Shown: positions 45,101-52,707 of the stretch, in pieces
How positions within the stretch are numbered: the stretch's first letter is position 1
Layout: each line of letters begins with the position of its first letter
Source of the DNA: Chitinophaga sp. CB10
GTDB taxonomy: Bacteria > Bacteroidota > Bacteroidia > Chitinophagales > Chitinophagaceae
Direction: 5' to 3'
Assembly: GCA_001870995.2 (NCBI GenBank)
Contig: MLAV02000025.1
Location: 1-64,000, forward strand
DNA: 64,000 bases
Program-made: the position numbers and the translations under genes
The notes under the pieces: generated by a model
The model's database searches: none
What the model was told of the DNA's origin: nothing
What the model saw: only the letters and a program-made list of their open reading frames with translations

Positions 45101-45444
45101 CCGTAGCCTACCACCACAACGTCTGTAAGGCCGGTTGTTGCCGGTACGAGCGTGATGTTAAAGTTAGAGGAAGCGGCAAGGCTGACGGCCTCGCGATTGT
45201 ATCCTATGAAAGTGATGATCAGGGAATCAGGATTGCCGGAGGCGGCAAAGGAGAAGTGTCCTTTGCTGTCGGTGGTGGCGCCGAGGTTGGAGTTCCTGAT
45301 TTTAACCGTTACGCCTTGTAGCGGCGTATTCTTTTCATCCTTTACACTACCGCTGATAATTCGGGATTGTGCTTTGACCTGCGAAGCGGTAGAACTAATT
45401 AGGAATAGAGATAGCAGGCACTGTAGAGTGTTTACGTGTCGCAT
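42160..45444 (-). CDS. SusC/RagA-family TonB-dependent transporter (pair A)
   Basis: 1094 residues: signal, CarboxypepD_reg-like domain (about 28-115, GSVKDEKNTPLQGVTVKIRN), plug (ALAGRLSGLTAVQTSG; LSILKDASATAVYGVRGANG) and barrel ending YNIGLNVNF. First gene of a SusC-SusD-SusC-SusD operon. No hybrid two-component system or sigma/anti-sigma pair is adjacent, and no glycosidase is inside the operon. An inverted repeat TTTAC-GCT-GTAAA (45449-45461) lies immediately before the ATG. Confidence 0.95.
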   Translation of the reverse strand: MRHVNTLQCLLSLFLISSTASQVKAQSRIISGSVKDEKNTPLQGVTVKIRNSNLGATTDSKGHFSFAASGNPDSLIITFIGYNREAVSLAASSNFNITLVPATTGLTDVVVVGYGQQKKESVTAAISTISSKELVQSPVANISNALAGRLSGLTAVQTSGKPGADATTLYVRGVGTYTGNTTPLVMVDGVARDSYNDIDPNEIETLSILKDASATAVYGVRGANGVILITTKRGKSGAPKISASAQTAISNFAAMPDFVGAYDYATLKNEQSFQTYWVNHAKDADIKTWDDFVKKREANWVKEANTYFSPEDLKYFQNAHTPTIDGKTNPYYDPYFHPDVDWKSQIFKKYAQQHQVNTNITGGTNSVKYFVSFGYLNQGGMFNTDYMPFSNEMQFKKNRYNLRGNFDFDVNKDFRISLDLGTQYVTITGMDNDAYIWEKRVLWSSPMSSPGIIDGKFLIPYTQSTNDQTNPLYAIANSNNYNITNNSTLNSTLKLSYKLDFITPGLSVNARGAYDSYFSSRTGGKAYPVLYNFRPNPNGDKLDPIIYRVTDIRPNERWSDWYNGKWRKIYTELSINYNRTFGKHAVTGLLLGNTEKLHDPNLVPDLPHAYLGLAGRVTYGYAGRYLAEFNMGYNGSENFPEGQRYGFLPAVSAGWVATNENFFPRNEILTYLKIRGSLGKVGNDKITIPNTNTQARYLYLPDAWEYTGGYNFGTLTDRNYIQGAGEATLGNPNVTWETSTKGNIGFEARFFHDKLSITYDHYNEKRVDILSYKGTVPGVLAATLPAYNLGSVRNWGNEVEIGYNDRIGSKVTYWLKGNLSNTKNEILFRDEAIIPGLEYQAATGRPIGQGSWLQANGLYTSWGELYKLDGNGNPILSEPIPALNKLGKSYTNADGNTVYQKDLGYGGVPLQPGEVRLIDYNEDGRIDEKDFVRSGNTSIPKITYGVSLGFSYQGFDFSVLFQGVAGTARYAMQNQLHFNKQESLFDVDLNRFTEERYKNGEKIDFPIAGYNMSGAANTFFLINTSYTRLKNMEIGYTVKADLLRRIGIGSARIYANGNNLATWCPKPIWGDPENLNYIGYPITRTYNIGLNVNF

Positions 45445-46087
45445 ACAGTTTACGCTGTAAATTTTGGCTGACTTAATAATGGAATTTCTAAGACGTGACT
45501 TTTTACGATCATTCCCTACTAGGAGGAATTCATCGAAAAAACCAACGCGACAGATAAACGGAAAGCACTTACGTGAGGTAAGAGAATCACCTTTGTCACA
45601 ACGTGGATTTGATTTTGGTTCAATAAAAAAACAGCTCCTTACTGGAAGGAAATGTCGAGCGTGTTTTTTTGGGTGACTCTCAGGCTGCTAATATAATATG
45701 CTTTTTTGAGAATTTATAATTATACCCCGGGGAATTAAAAATTTCCCTGGAATGCCTGAAAAATGGAAAATCGTTTTGCTAAATCAATTTTGTTCGGATT
45801 GCTAAGAAAAGCCTCCCATAAAAGATGGGAGGCATAGTTTCCAGTTTTGCTTATGAGAATAGAAATATATTTCAATATTACTTTTAATCCCTCTGAAATG
45901 CAAGCAGGAAAGGCAGAAAACATAAAAAAACAGGAGGGAAAAGTTCTGCAGACCTAGTTAGATGAAGGGGTTATCCGTAAATTTAGGCATTTAAATGTAA
46001 CTTATAAATTACTTTCTTACTTATCAAGCTATACACTAAAACGCCGGAAACAGACTCTCCGCCAATAAAAATCTTTATCTTATAACT
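45445..46087. other. 643-base intergenic region with two hairpins
   Basis: There is no plausible gene here. It must hold the SusC operon promoter, but no full consensus box was found. One hairpin with bulge is AACAGCTC ... GAGCgTGTT, flanked by A and T runs, about 45624-45670; it could terminate in either direction. A second is GCCTCCCAT (45811-45819) / ATGGGAGGC (45825-45833) with a T-rich tail on the minus strand. The composition is AT-rich compared with both flanks. Confidence 0.5.
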
Positions 46088-46603
46088 ATGAATTTTAATA
46101 CTGATACCTATCGGCTGCAGCTAAAAGACCTCACTTTACACCATGCTCCTTTCATCCTGGAGTTACTGAATACGGATGGGTGGAAAACGTTTATAGGAGA
46201 GCGTCATATACATACGATCCTGGATGCCAGGGCTTATATTCAGCGTATTAACGGCAATCCGGATATTGATTATTATGTGGTGTATCTGAAGGCTACGTCC
46301 ATTCCGATTGGCATGATCAGTCTTATCCAGCGGACGTATTTGCCCTATAAGGACATCGGGTACGCTTTTCTGCCGCAGTACACCGGTAACGGCTATGCGT
46401 TTGAGGCGGCCCGCTGTGTGATGGATGGGCTGATCGCGAACAGCAGGCAGCCGGTGTTGTATGCCACTGTATTACCTAACAATGCGCCCTCTATCCGATT
46501 ACTGGAGAAGCTGGGGCTTAGTTTTAAGCAGGAAATCCAACGGGAGCATGAGGAGCGGTTATTGTTGTATGAGGCAGATTTAGATAAGTTGAGGAAGGGG
46601 TAG
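46088..46603 (+). CDS. GNAT-family N-acetyltransferase (RimJ/RimL-like)
   Basis: 171 residues. A GNAT fold with the order typical of the RimJ/RimL type: TYRLQLKDLTLHHAPFILELL at the N-terminus, IGYAFLPQYTGNGYAFEAARCV as the acetyl-CoA-binding region, and LPNNAPSIRLLEKLGLSFKQE at the C-terminus. It transfers acetyl from acetyl-CoA to an amine, possibly a protein N-terminus; the substrate is unknown. It stands alone. A 9-bp inverted repeat (46608-46616 / 46646-46654) follows. Confidence 0.88.
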   Translation: MNFNTDTYRLQLKDLTLHHAPFILELLNTDGWKTFIGERHIHTILDARAYIQRINGNPDIDYYVVYLKATSIPIGMISLIQRTYLPYKDIGYAFLPQYTGNGYAFEAARCVMDGLIANSRQPVLYATVLPNNAPSIRLLEKLGLSFKQEIQREHEERLLLYEADLDKLRKG

Positions 46604-46671
46604 TATGTGCGCTGTATAGCGGGAAGGATGAGGACAAGCCAGCTGTACAGCGCATGAATAATTAAATGAAA

Positions 46672-46714
46672 GAGGGTGTATCCGCATCCTGCCACCAGTA
46701 ACAGATACACCCTC
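46672..46714 (-). terminator. Hairpin after the DUF1080 gene
   Basis: GAGGGTGTAT (46672-46681) and ATACACCCTC (46705-46714) pair perfectly around a 23-base loop, with a T-rich tail on the minus strand (TTTCATTTAATTATT). It probably ends the DUF1080 transcript. Next to it, TGCGCTGTA (46608-46616) / TACAGCGCA (46646-46654) may serve the GNAT gene. Confidence 0.6.
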
Positions 46715-46731
46715 CTGATAATTTTAGAGAA

Positions 46732-47703
46732 TTATAACGCAGGCGTTATCACCACCTTGCGGAACTCAATAGGACCATGATCCCCCTGGAAGTAAATTGG
46801 TCCGGGCGCTCCTTCATCGCTATCCAGCGCGCCGCCGGTAATGCCGGGTATCTCCTGGTTGGAGATGACGGTTTTACCATTCACCACCACTGTTACCATA
46901 CGGCCGATCAGGGTAATGTCGTACGACTGCCACTGGCCCGGGCCCAGCGCGTTGATCTCGCTTGGCGCCAGGAAACCATAGATACCGCTGAATAATACGG
47001 AGGAAGGATGCGCGCCTTTAGGGCTATCCTCTATCTGGGTTTCGTACCGGCCGCGGAGGTACACGCCGCTGTTGCTACCAGCCTGGTACCTGAACTCCAC
47101 ATGCAGTTTAAAATCGTTGAACGTTTTTTCGGACACCAGGTTGGAGCCGGATTTAGGGCTGGTGAGTATGCCATCTTTTACGATCCACTGGTTCACTTTG
47201 CCGGTAGGTTTCCAGCCGGTTAAGTCCTTCCCGTTGAAGAGATTTTCAGGCTTGCCCCATTTGGGCGCTTTATCGCGCACCAGCAGCGGCGCTCTCTTCC
47301 CGGTATAATTGTATTTTTTACCTTCACTGGTAGTGATTGTACCGCTGATGGTTTCGTTGGCTACGGTACCTTCGATGACGAAGTCCTGGTCGCCCCGCTC
47401 CCACTGCGGTGGAATGGTAAAGCTGAATTTACCATTATCAAAGTTCACTTTAGCCACCGGGCGGGCGCTGCCGCTGGCGCCAACAAAATATCCCACCAGG
47501 GTACGCGTGCCGCTGAGCTTTACTTCCAGCCAGCTGGGCAGCTGCTTACCGTCTTCATCAACGGTAATGTCCCAACGGCCGATCAGCGCCTTACTGTCCA
47601 CTGCCTGCATAACGGTTGCCGCAGGTGCTGCCGCTGCTGCGCGGGAGGCTACTCCGGCAGATAACAGGCAGCTCATACCTAATAGTAACAAGTTCTTTCG
47701 CAT
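46732..47703 (-). CDS. Secreted DUF1080 (3-keto-disaccharide hydrolase-like) protein
   Basis: 323 residues with a signal peptide (MRKNLLLLGMSCLLSAGVAS). Residues about 40-130 form an extra beta domain (IGRWDITVDEDGKQLPSWLEV). Residues about 145-320 are DUF1080: LFNGKDLTGWKPTG, FKLHVEFRYQAGSNSGVYLRGRYETQIEDS, then GPIEFRKVVI. The family has a lectin-like jelly-roll fold; some members hydrolyse 3-keto-glycosides. It is divergent from the cupin gene by 68 bases. Confidence 0.9.
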   Translation of the reverse strand: MRKNLLLLGMSCLLSAGVASRAAAAAPAATVMQAVDSKALIGRWDITVDEDGKQLPSWLEVKLSGTRTLVGYFVGASGSARPVAKVNFDNGKFSFTIPPQWERGDQDFVIEGTVANETISGTITTSEGKKYNYTGKRAPLLVRDKAPKWGKPENLFNGKDLTGWKPTGKVNQWIVKDGILTSPKSGSNLVSEKTFNDFKLHVEFRYQAGSNSGVYLRGRYETQIEDSPKGAHPSSVLFSGIYGFLAPSEINALGPGQWQSYDITLIGRMVTVVVNGKTVISNQEIPGITGGALDSDEGAPGPIYFQGDHGPIEFRKVVITPAL

Positions 47704-47771
47704 ATGTTCCGATTATAGGCAGACAAGATAATATATATTTAAATTAATTTTACCCAAAATGAATCACATCG

Positions 47772-48122
47772 ATGAGTAAGCAAGCAGAAAGCCAGATCTT
47801 CCAGTTTGAAAAGGAAATACCCTGGGAACAGCCGTCCCCCGGCATTGAGCGCCAGATCTTCGGATACGATGAGCGGGTGATGCTGGTAAAAGTGAAATTT
47901 GAAAAAGGAGCGGTGGGTACCATGCATCAGCATCCGCATACACAGGTGACCTATGTGGAAAGCGGCGCCTTTGAATTCACCATTGGCGATGAAACGCGGG
48001 TGATCCGTGCCGGCGACGGGTGTTATATGCCGTCGAATGTGATGCATGGGTGTACTTGTTTGGAGGCGGGGGTGTTGATTGATACGTTTAGCCCTCACCG
48101 TGAGGATTTTTTGAAGGGGTAA
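47772..48122 (+). CDS. Small cupin, KdgF-like
   Basis: 116 residues, a single cupin barrel. Motif 1 is GTMHQHPHTQVTYVESGAFEF, with the metal-binding His-x-His and Glu-like positions; motif 2 is PSNVMHGC. Size and pattern resemble KdgF, which linearises unsaturated uronates in pectin and alginate degradation, and that would fit the GH28 and GH78 genes of this window. Single-domain cupins are hard to assign, so the function is tentative. Cytoplasmic, no signal peptide. Confidence 0.75.
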   Translation: MSKQAESQIFQFEKEIPWEQPSPGIERQIFGYDERVMLVKVKFEKGAVGTMHQHPHTQVTYVESGAFEFTIGDETRVIRAGDGCYMPSNVMHGCTCLEAGVLIDTFSPHREDFLKG

Positions 48123-48641
48123 TCACTCCCGCATCATCTGCTCCAGCGAAGCATACGTTTCATCATAATTATCATAACGGGCGCCATTCAAAAAGAAAGT
48201 AGGCGTGCCATTCACACCGCTGCGCAAACCACTTTCAAAATCGCCTTCCACCCGCTTGAGCAGCTCCTGGCTGCGCCAATCGTTGGAGAACTGCTCCATA
48301 TCCAGGTGCAGTTTCTCCGCCAGGTTGATCAGGGTATCAGCGCTCAGGCTGTCCTGGTGTTCGAAAATCATATCATGCATTTCCCAGAACTTGCCCTGCC
48401 TACCGGCGGCTTCGGCGGCCAGTGCGGCCATCATCGCCGCGGGGTGCGATTCCTGCAAGGGGAAGTTCCTGAATACGAACAATATCTCATCGCCGTAATT
48501 ATCCAGTAACCGGTTGATGTGCGGGAAAGCGATGCCGCAGTGGGAACACTGGTAGTCGCCGTATTCCACCAGTACTTTTGATGCGTTGGGATTGCCCAGC
48601 TTGTGATCGTCCTTACCTACCGCTGTTTTTAAATGTGCCAT
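48123..48641 (-). CDS. Cytoplasmic DsbA-family thioredoxin-fold protein
   Basis: 172 residues with no signal peptide. The active site CSHC (C32-C35) is in YGDYQCSHCGIAFP, followed by the helical insertion and NGTPTFFLNGARY with the cis-Pro loop. It resembles the DsbA-like domain found alone or fused to NhaA antiporters. It likely reduces or oxidises thiols in the cytoplasm. It starts 1 base after the peroxiredoxin stop, so the two form an operon and may be redox partners. Confidence 0.88.
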   Translation of the reverse strand: MAHLKTAVGKDDHKLGNPNASKVLVEYGDYQCSHCGIAFPHINRLLDNYGDEILFVFRNFPLQESHPAAMMAALAAEAAGRQGKFWEMHDMIFEHQDSLSADTLINLAEKLHLDMEQFSNDWRSQELLKRVEGDFESGLRSGVNGTPTFFLNGARYDNYDETYASLEQMMRE

Positions 48642-48642
48642 G

Positions 48643-49116
48643 CTATTTGTTTTTACGGTTATTTAATTGTTCAAGCGCGTCGAGGATGCCGTCCGCACCG
48701 GGATTGATGCCATCCGGGGATTGATAGCTCCATTGAATCACCCCGTCTTCATCGATGACGAAGAGCGCCCTGTGCGCCTCTCCCGTCTTATCGTTATACA
48801 CGCCGTATTGCTTTGCTACGGCGCCTTTCGGCTCAAAGTCGGCCAGGAGGGGGAAGTGAAATTTCCTATCCTGCGAAAATGCCAGGTGGCTCCATTTACT
48901 ATCCACCGAAATCCCCAGCAGCTCCGCTCCTGCTTCACGGAATATGTTTAGCGTTTCGTTGTACAGGGCTAACTGGTCCGAACAAACGGGGCTCCAGTCC
49001 GCCGGGTAGAACGACAGGATCACTTTTTTCCCTTTCAAATCCGAGAGCTTCAATCGCTGGTCCGGCGTGCTATTTAACTCAAAATCCGGCGCAGGTGTGT
49101 TGGGTGCTAGTATCAT
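48643..49116 (-). CDS. AhpC/TSA-family peroxiredoxin, single-cysteine
   Basis: 157 residues. Thioredoxin-fold peroxiredoxin with the peroxidatic cysteine C45 in FYPADWSPVCSDQL. No second cysteine exists in the protein, so there is no internal resolving residue and reduction must come from a partner thiol; the adjacent CSHC protein is a natural candidate (inference). It detoxifies H2O2 or organic hydroperoxides. First gene of the two-gene operon. Confidence 0.9.
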   Translation of the reverse strand: MILAPNTPAPDFELNSTPDQRLKLSDLKGKKVILSFYPADWSPVCSDQLALYNETLNIFREAGAELLGISVDSKWSHLAFSQDRKFHFPLLADFEPKGAVAKQYGVYNDKTGEAHRALFVIDEDGVIQWSYQSPDGINPGADGILDALEQLNNRKNK

Positions 49117-49175
49117 AATTTCCTTTTTTAATGTCTGAACTACAGTATTAATTGTTAAAACAGCCAGCTGCGGCT

Positions 49176-49206
49176 TTTGTTCTTTATCTTATTTTCACTA
49201 AAATTG
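49176..49206 (+). promoter_or_regulatory. Probable promoter of the lactonase gene
   Basis: -33 TTTG (49176-49179), a 19-base spacer and -7 TAAAATTG (49199-49206), one mismatch from TAnnTTTG. It ends 28 bases before the ATG at 49235. Confidence 0.45.
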
Positions 49207-49234
49207 GTGCTGATTTAATTCAAGCCCACATCAG

Positions 49235-50398
49235 ATGAAAAGATTTTTCCTTCGGTATGCCACGTTATCAGCATTTGCCTTGCTGCCTTTTGGCCTGATA
49301 TATGGCCAGCAAAAACATAAACAGCAACATATGTCCGACAAAACCTCCGATCAGCCTTACCTGTTGCTGGGCACCTACACCAACAGTGGCCAGAGCAAGG
49401 GCATTTATGTGTATAAATTCAATACCCAAACCGGGGAAGCTACGCCAGTAAGTGAGGCGGCAACGTCCAACCCATCGTACCTGGCGGTATCGCCGGACCG
49501 CCATTTCGTATATGCGGTCAATGAGGATGGTGGCCCCGGCAGCGTTTCCTCGTTTGCGTTTGATCATGCCAGCGGCAGGCTCAGCTTTATCAACAAAGTG
49601 CCTTCCGAAGGCCAGTGGCCCTGCTATGTGTCCGTCAGCAGGAATGGTAAATTCATTGCGGTGGCCAACTATGGCAGCGGCAATGCTGCGGTGTTTCCGG
49701 TAAGTAATGGCAGCATAGGCGCCGCTGCGGATCGGGTGCAGCATGCAGGCACAGGCCCTGTAACGGATCGCCAGGAGAAAGCGCATGCCCACGCGGCTAT
49801 ATTTTCTCCCGATAATAAATACCTGTTTGTCAATGACCTTGGAATCGACAAGATCATGTGCTACAATTTTGCTGCCAGTACCGGCAAACTCACGCCGGCC
49901 ACTGCGCCTTTTGTACAGGTAAAACCCGGCAGCGGCCCCCGGCACCTGGTGTTTGATGCCAGTGGAAAATTCGCCTACCTGATGACCGAGTTATCCGGGG
50001 AAGTTTTGGTGTATGCTTACGCAGACGGGAGGTTCACGCTGCTGCAAACCATCAGCAGCCATCCGGCGGATTTCAAGGGAAAAATCGGATCAGCGGACAT
50101 CCATCTGTCCCCGGACGGGAATTTCCTATATGCTTCCAACCGGGGAGACGCCAACAGCCTCGCGATTTTCAAACGGGATAAAAGCAGCGGAAAGCTGACC
50201 AGCATAGGGTTTCAGTCCACCCTGGGGGTAATGCCGCGGAATTTCAATTTCGATCCGGGTGGAAACTTCCTCCTCGCGGCGCACCAGGAAAGCAATGATG
50301 TAGTGATATTTAAAGTAGATAAAAAAACGGGGCTGCTAACGGACACGGGCAAACGTATCAAAGTGGGAAGCCCGGTATGCGTGCAGTGGGTGGAGTAG
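49235..50398 (+). CDS. Secreted lactonase-family seven-bladed beta-propeller
   Basis: 387 residues with a signal peptide (MKRFFLRYATLSAFALLPFG). Repeating propeller blades are visible: LLGTYTNSGQSKGIYVYKFN, NPSYLAVSPDRHFVYAVNED, HAAIFSPDNKYLFVNDLGID, GPRHLVFDASGKFAYLMTEL. This is the 6-phosphogluconolactonase (YbhE-type) / 'lactonase family' pattern. A periplasmic location argues against the pentose-phosphate role, and the real lactone substrate is unknown. Confidence 0.88.
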   Translation: MKRFFLRYATLSAFALLPFGLIYGQQKHKQQHMSDKTSDQPYLLLGTYTNSGQSKGIYVYKFNTQTGEATPVSEAATSNPSYLAVSPDRHFVYAVNEDGGPGSVSSFAFDHASGRLSFINKVPSEGQWPCYVSVSRNGKFIAVANYGSGNAAVFPVSNGSIGAAADRVQHAGTGPVTDRQEKAHAHAAIFSPDNKYLFVNDLGIDKIMCYNFAASTGKLTPATAPFVQVKPGSGPRHLVFDASGKFAYLMTELSGEVLVYAYADGRFTLLQTISSHPADFKGKIGSADIHLSPDGNFLYASNRGDANSLAIFKRDKSSGKLTSIGFQSTLGVMPRNFNFDPGGNFLLAAHQESNDVVIFKVDKKTGLLTDTGKRIKVGSPVCVQWVE

Positions 50399-50400
50399 GT

Positions 50401-50583
50401 TTTTTTCTCGCAAAGGGGCATAAGGGAAAATAAGGGCGCAAAGGATGTTGTAATGTTTTAGTCCGCACAAGCCGCAGGCCCTTTGCGTGCTCTGCTCCTT
50501 ACACCCCTTTGCGAGAAAAAAATCCGCACAGGCCGCAGGCCCTTTGCGTGCTCTGCTCCTTACGCCCCTTTGCGAGAAAAAAA
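50401..50583. repeat. 61-bp direct repeat pair with an inverted third copy
   Basis: Two nearly identical 61-base copies lie at 50462-50522 and 50523-50583, each ending CCCCTTTGCGAGAAAA. The region 50401-50425 (TTTTTTCTCGCAAAGGGGC onward) is the inverse of that end, so the block can fold into a large hairpin between the lactonase stop and the DUF1269-like stop. The CGCAAAG core resembles dispersed intergenic repeats I associate with Bacteroidota genomes (from memory). It may act as a bidirectional terminator. Confidence 0.8.
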
Positions 50584-50588
50584 ACCGC

Positions 50589-51335
50589 TCACCCGAGCTT
50601 ACCCAACTCTGCTTCCAGCATCGCAATACGCCGTTTGTACAGTTCGATCCGGCTTTTCAGGCGGGTGGCTTTCATTTCCCGGAGGGTGGCTTCCGTATGG
50701 GCGCCAGCCTTCTTAACGGAGGATTTCAGTTCAGCGATACGCTGTTTCCGCTTTTCTTTCAGTTCAGCAATTTCCTTTTCGAAACGGGATCGTTCCGCAG
50801 CTTCGGCTGTGCGGAGTTTGGCGCGGTCCGCCGCAATTTGTTCATCGATCGACTCTACCTGTTCATCTACAATCTTTTCATACTCAAAGTCCACGTCCGT
50901 ACGCAGGAGCGTGCCACCGAGGCTTTTGATATAGGTATCGGCAAATACTTCATTATCTTCATCCACTTCGGCAATGAGGGCGGTGTAGCCGGGCTTCAGG
51001 GAATCGGCTACTTTACTGCTGAACTCTTCCGTGAAATTATAATAGTTGGCTTCCCAGAGGGCGCCGCCCATGGTGCCCAGCAACATGCCCCCGAGGATGC
51101 CTACCGGACCGGCAAAAGCGCCTACGAGGGTGCCCAGCGCCATACCGGATAAAGTACGTACGCCTTCCGTGGAATCGCCCGTTTCAACGATACCGGTTTC
51201 GCCCTGGGCGGTCTTTTGCACGAGGATGCTTTCGTAAACGGTAAGGTCGCCGATGGATTCCAGCTCAGTCAGCTTCCTGAAGGCGGTGAGCGCCTGCGCC
51301 TCCTGGGCAAATGATGCGATGATTAAGTTTGTCAT
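50589..51335 (-). CDS. DUF1269-like protein with coiled-coil tail
   Basis: 248 residues. The N-terminal part (about 1-150) resembles DUF1269/'general stress protein' proteins: MTNLIIASFAQEAQALTAFRKL, then a glycine-rich hydrophobic hairpin (LGTLVGAFAGPVGILGGMLLG) that could insert in a membrane. Residues about 155-245 are a long charged coiled coil (RSRFEKEIAELKEKRKQRIA). Function unknown; it possibly acts as a membrane-associated stress protein. It stands alone. Confidence 0.75.
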   Translation of the reverse strand: MTNLIIASFAQEAQALTAFRKLTELESIGDLTVYESILVQKTAQGETGIVETGDSTEGVRTLSGMALGTLVGAFAGPVGILGGMLLGTMGGALWEANYYNFTEEFSSKVADSLKPGYTALIAEVDEDNEVFADTYIKSLGGTLLRTDVDFEYEKIVDEQVESIDEQIAADRAKLRTAEAAERSRFEKEIAELKEKRKQRIAELKSSVKKAGAHTEATLREMKATRLKSRIELYKRRIAMLEAELGKLG

Positions 51336-51406
51336 CTGGTGCTGTTTTTCAACATCAACACTGGAGCAGGCAAATTGTTGATGCTGGCATCTACCTTTTA
51401 CGCCCT

Positions 51407-51449
51407 GCCAAAAACAGCAACGGGCAGGAGATGCTATCCCCTGCCCGTT
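51407..51449 (-). terminator. Terminator of the alcohol dehydrogenase gene
   Basis: AACGGGCAGG (51419-51428) and CCTGCCCGTT (51440-51449) pair perfectly. Read on the minus strand the hairpin is followed by GCTGTTTTTGG. It lies 23 bases beyond the stop at 51472. Confidence 0.75.
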
Positions 51450-51471
51450 TCCGTGTATGTATCCTATTTGA

Positions 51472-52632
51472 TTAGTAGCTCATTTCCACGATTGCTCTCA
51501 CCTTATCCGGCGTGATATTCTTTCTTTCTCCCATGGCTACCCAGCCTCTTTCCGTGAAGCGTTTTTCGATAAAGTCCGCTGTTTTGGCGTATTCCGTGGT
51601 ATAGGCGGACAACTGCATTTTCATACCCATCGTATCGAAGAAGCGGATGGTAGCATCGATGGCCTGTCTGGCCACATCGTCGGTATTGTCCCCCTGAATA
51701 TTCCACACTCTGCGGCCATATTGCGCCAGCTTTTCCTTTTTAGTGTCGAACATTACTTTGTAGAGGTTAGGCCCAATGATGGCGAGGGTTCTGGCGTGGT
51801 CAATATCGTAAAGGGCGGTCAGTTCGTGGCCGATCATGTGGGTCACCCAATCGGTAGGTACGCCTTTTTGGATGAGTCCATTCAGCGCCATGGTGCAGCT
51901 CCACATAAAGTTGGCGGCCAGCGTATAGTCGCCCGGGTTATCCACCACGGCGGGGCCAACTTCTACGAGGGTCTGCAGGATGCTTTCTGCAAAGCGGTCC
52001 TGCAGGAGGGCGCCGGCGGGGTAAGTGAGGTATTGCTCCATCACGTGCGTAAACGCGTCTATTACCCCGTTCTGTATTTGTCTTTTCGGGAGAGATATAA
52101 TGACTTCCGGGTCGCAGACAGAGAAAACGGGGAAGAGTGCCCTGCCGCCAAAGGACAGCTTTTCGTGCGTGCTCTTAATGGTGATCACCGAGCCGGAGTT
52201 CATTTCGCTGCCGGTAGCGGGTAGGGTGAGTACGGTCCCGAAAGGCACTACGTTATCGACTATACGGATCTGTTTTTGCAGTATATCGATCGGGTTGCCA
52301 TCGAATTTCACTGCGGCTGAAACGAATTTCGCGCCATCTATCACGGAACCGCCGCCTACGGCGAGGATGAAGTTGAGATTTTTTTCTTTGATCACTTCCA
52401 CTGCTTTCATCAGTGTTTCGAAGTGAGGATTGGGTTCTACGCCACCAAATTCTGTGATATCAAAACCTTCCAGCGCCGCGGCCACCTGGTCGTACACGCC
52501 ATTTTTAAAAATACTACCGCCTCCGTAGAGCAGGAGGATTTTAGCATCCTGCGGCACCAATGTCTTCAATTTTGCTATCTGTCCTTTTCCAAAAACCAGA
52601 TTGGTGGGATTATAAAGTTCGAAGTTTAACAT
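51472..52632 (-). CDS. yqhD: Iron-containing (YqhD-type) aldehyde reductase / alcohol dehydrogenase
   Basis: 386 residues, the usual YqhD length. NAD(P)-binding AVGGGSVIDGAKF, the LPATGSEMNSGSVIT motif, and metal-binding His positions in DAFTHVMEQYL and HMIGHELTALYDIDHARTL. YqhD reduces short and lipid-derived aldehydes with NADPH and is linked to peroxide and aldehyde stress, which fits the ohr/ohrR operon next door on the same strand. A hairpin terminator follows. The symbol is by family resemblance. Confidence 0.9.
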   Translation of the reverse strand: MLNFELYNPTNLVFGKGQIAKLKTLVPQDAKILLLYGGGSIFKNGVYDQVAAALEGFDITEFGGVEPNPHFETLMKAVEVIKEKNLNFILAVGGGSVIDGAKFVSAAVKFDGNPIDILQKQIRIVDNVVPFGTVLTLPATGSEMNSGSVITIKSTHEKLSFGGRALFPVFSVCDPEVIISLPKRQIQNGVIDAFTHVMEQYLTYPAGALLQDRFAESILQTLVEVGPAVVDNPGDYTLAANFMWSCTMALNGLIQKGVPTDWVTHMIGHELTALYDIDHARTLAIIGPNLYKVMFDTKKEKLAQYGRRVWNIQGDNTDDVARQAIDATIRFFDTMGMKMQLSAYTTEYAKTADFIEKRFTERGWVAMGERKNITPDKVRAIVEMSY

Positions 52633-52707
52633 GGTAGGTCGTTTCGTTTAATATGAAGGTACAAAGTTCAGTGATTGCGGCGGCAATGGATGTGACATAG
52701 CTCACAT

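Noticed and set aside
35904..45321. Long antisense open frames opposite the SusC/SusD genes (for example 36300-37301, 37779-39086, 40506-41900, 42712-43929)
   Set aside because: GC-rich third positions leave the antisense strand without stops; no recognisable domain, and the sense genes are certain.
45735..45923. Possible 62-residue minus-strand gene
   Set aside because: Runs through the 45811-45833 hairpin, has no ribosome-binding context and no recognisable features.
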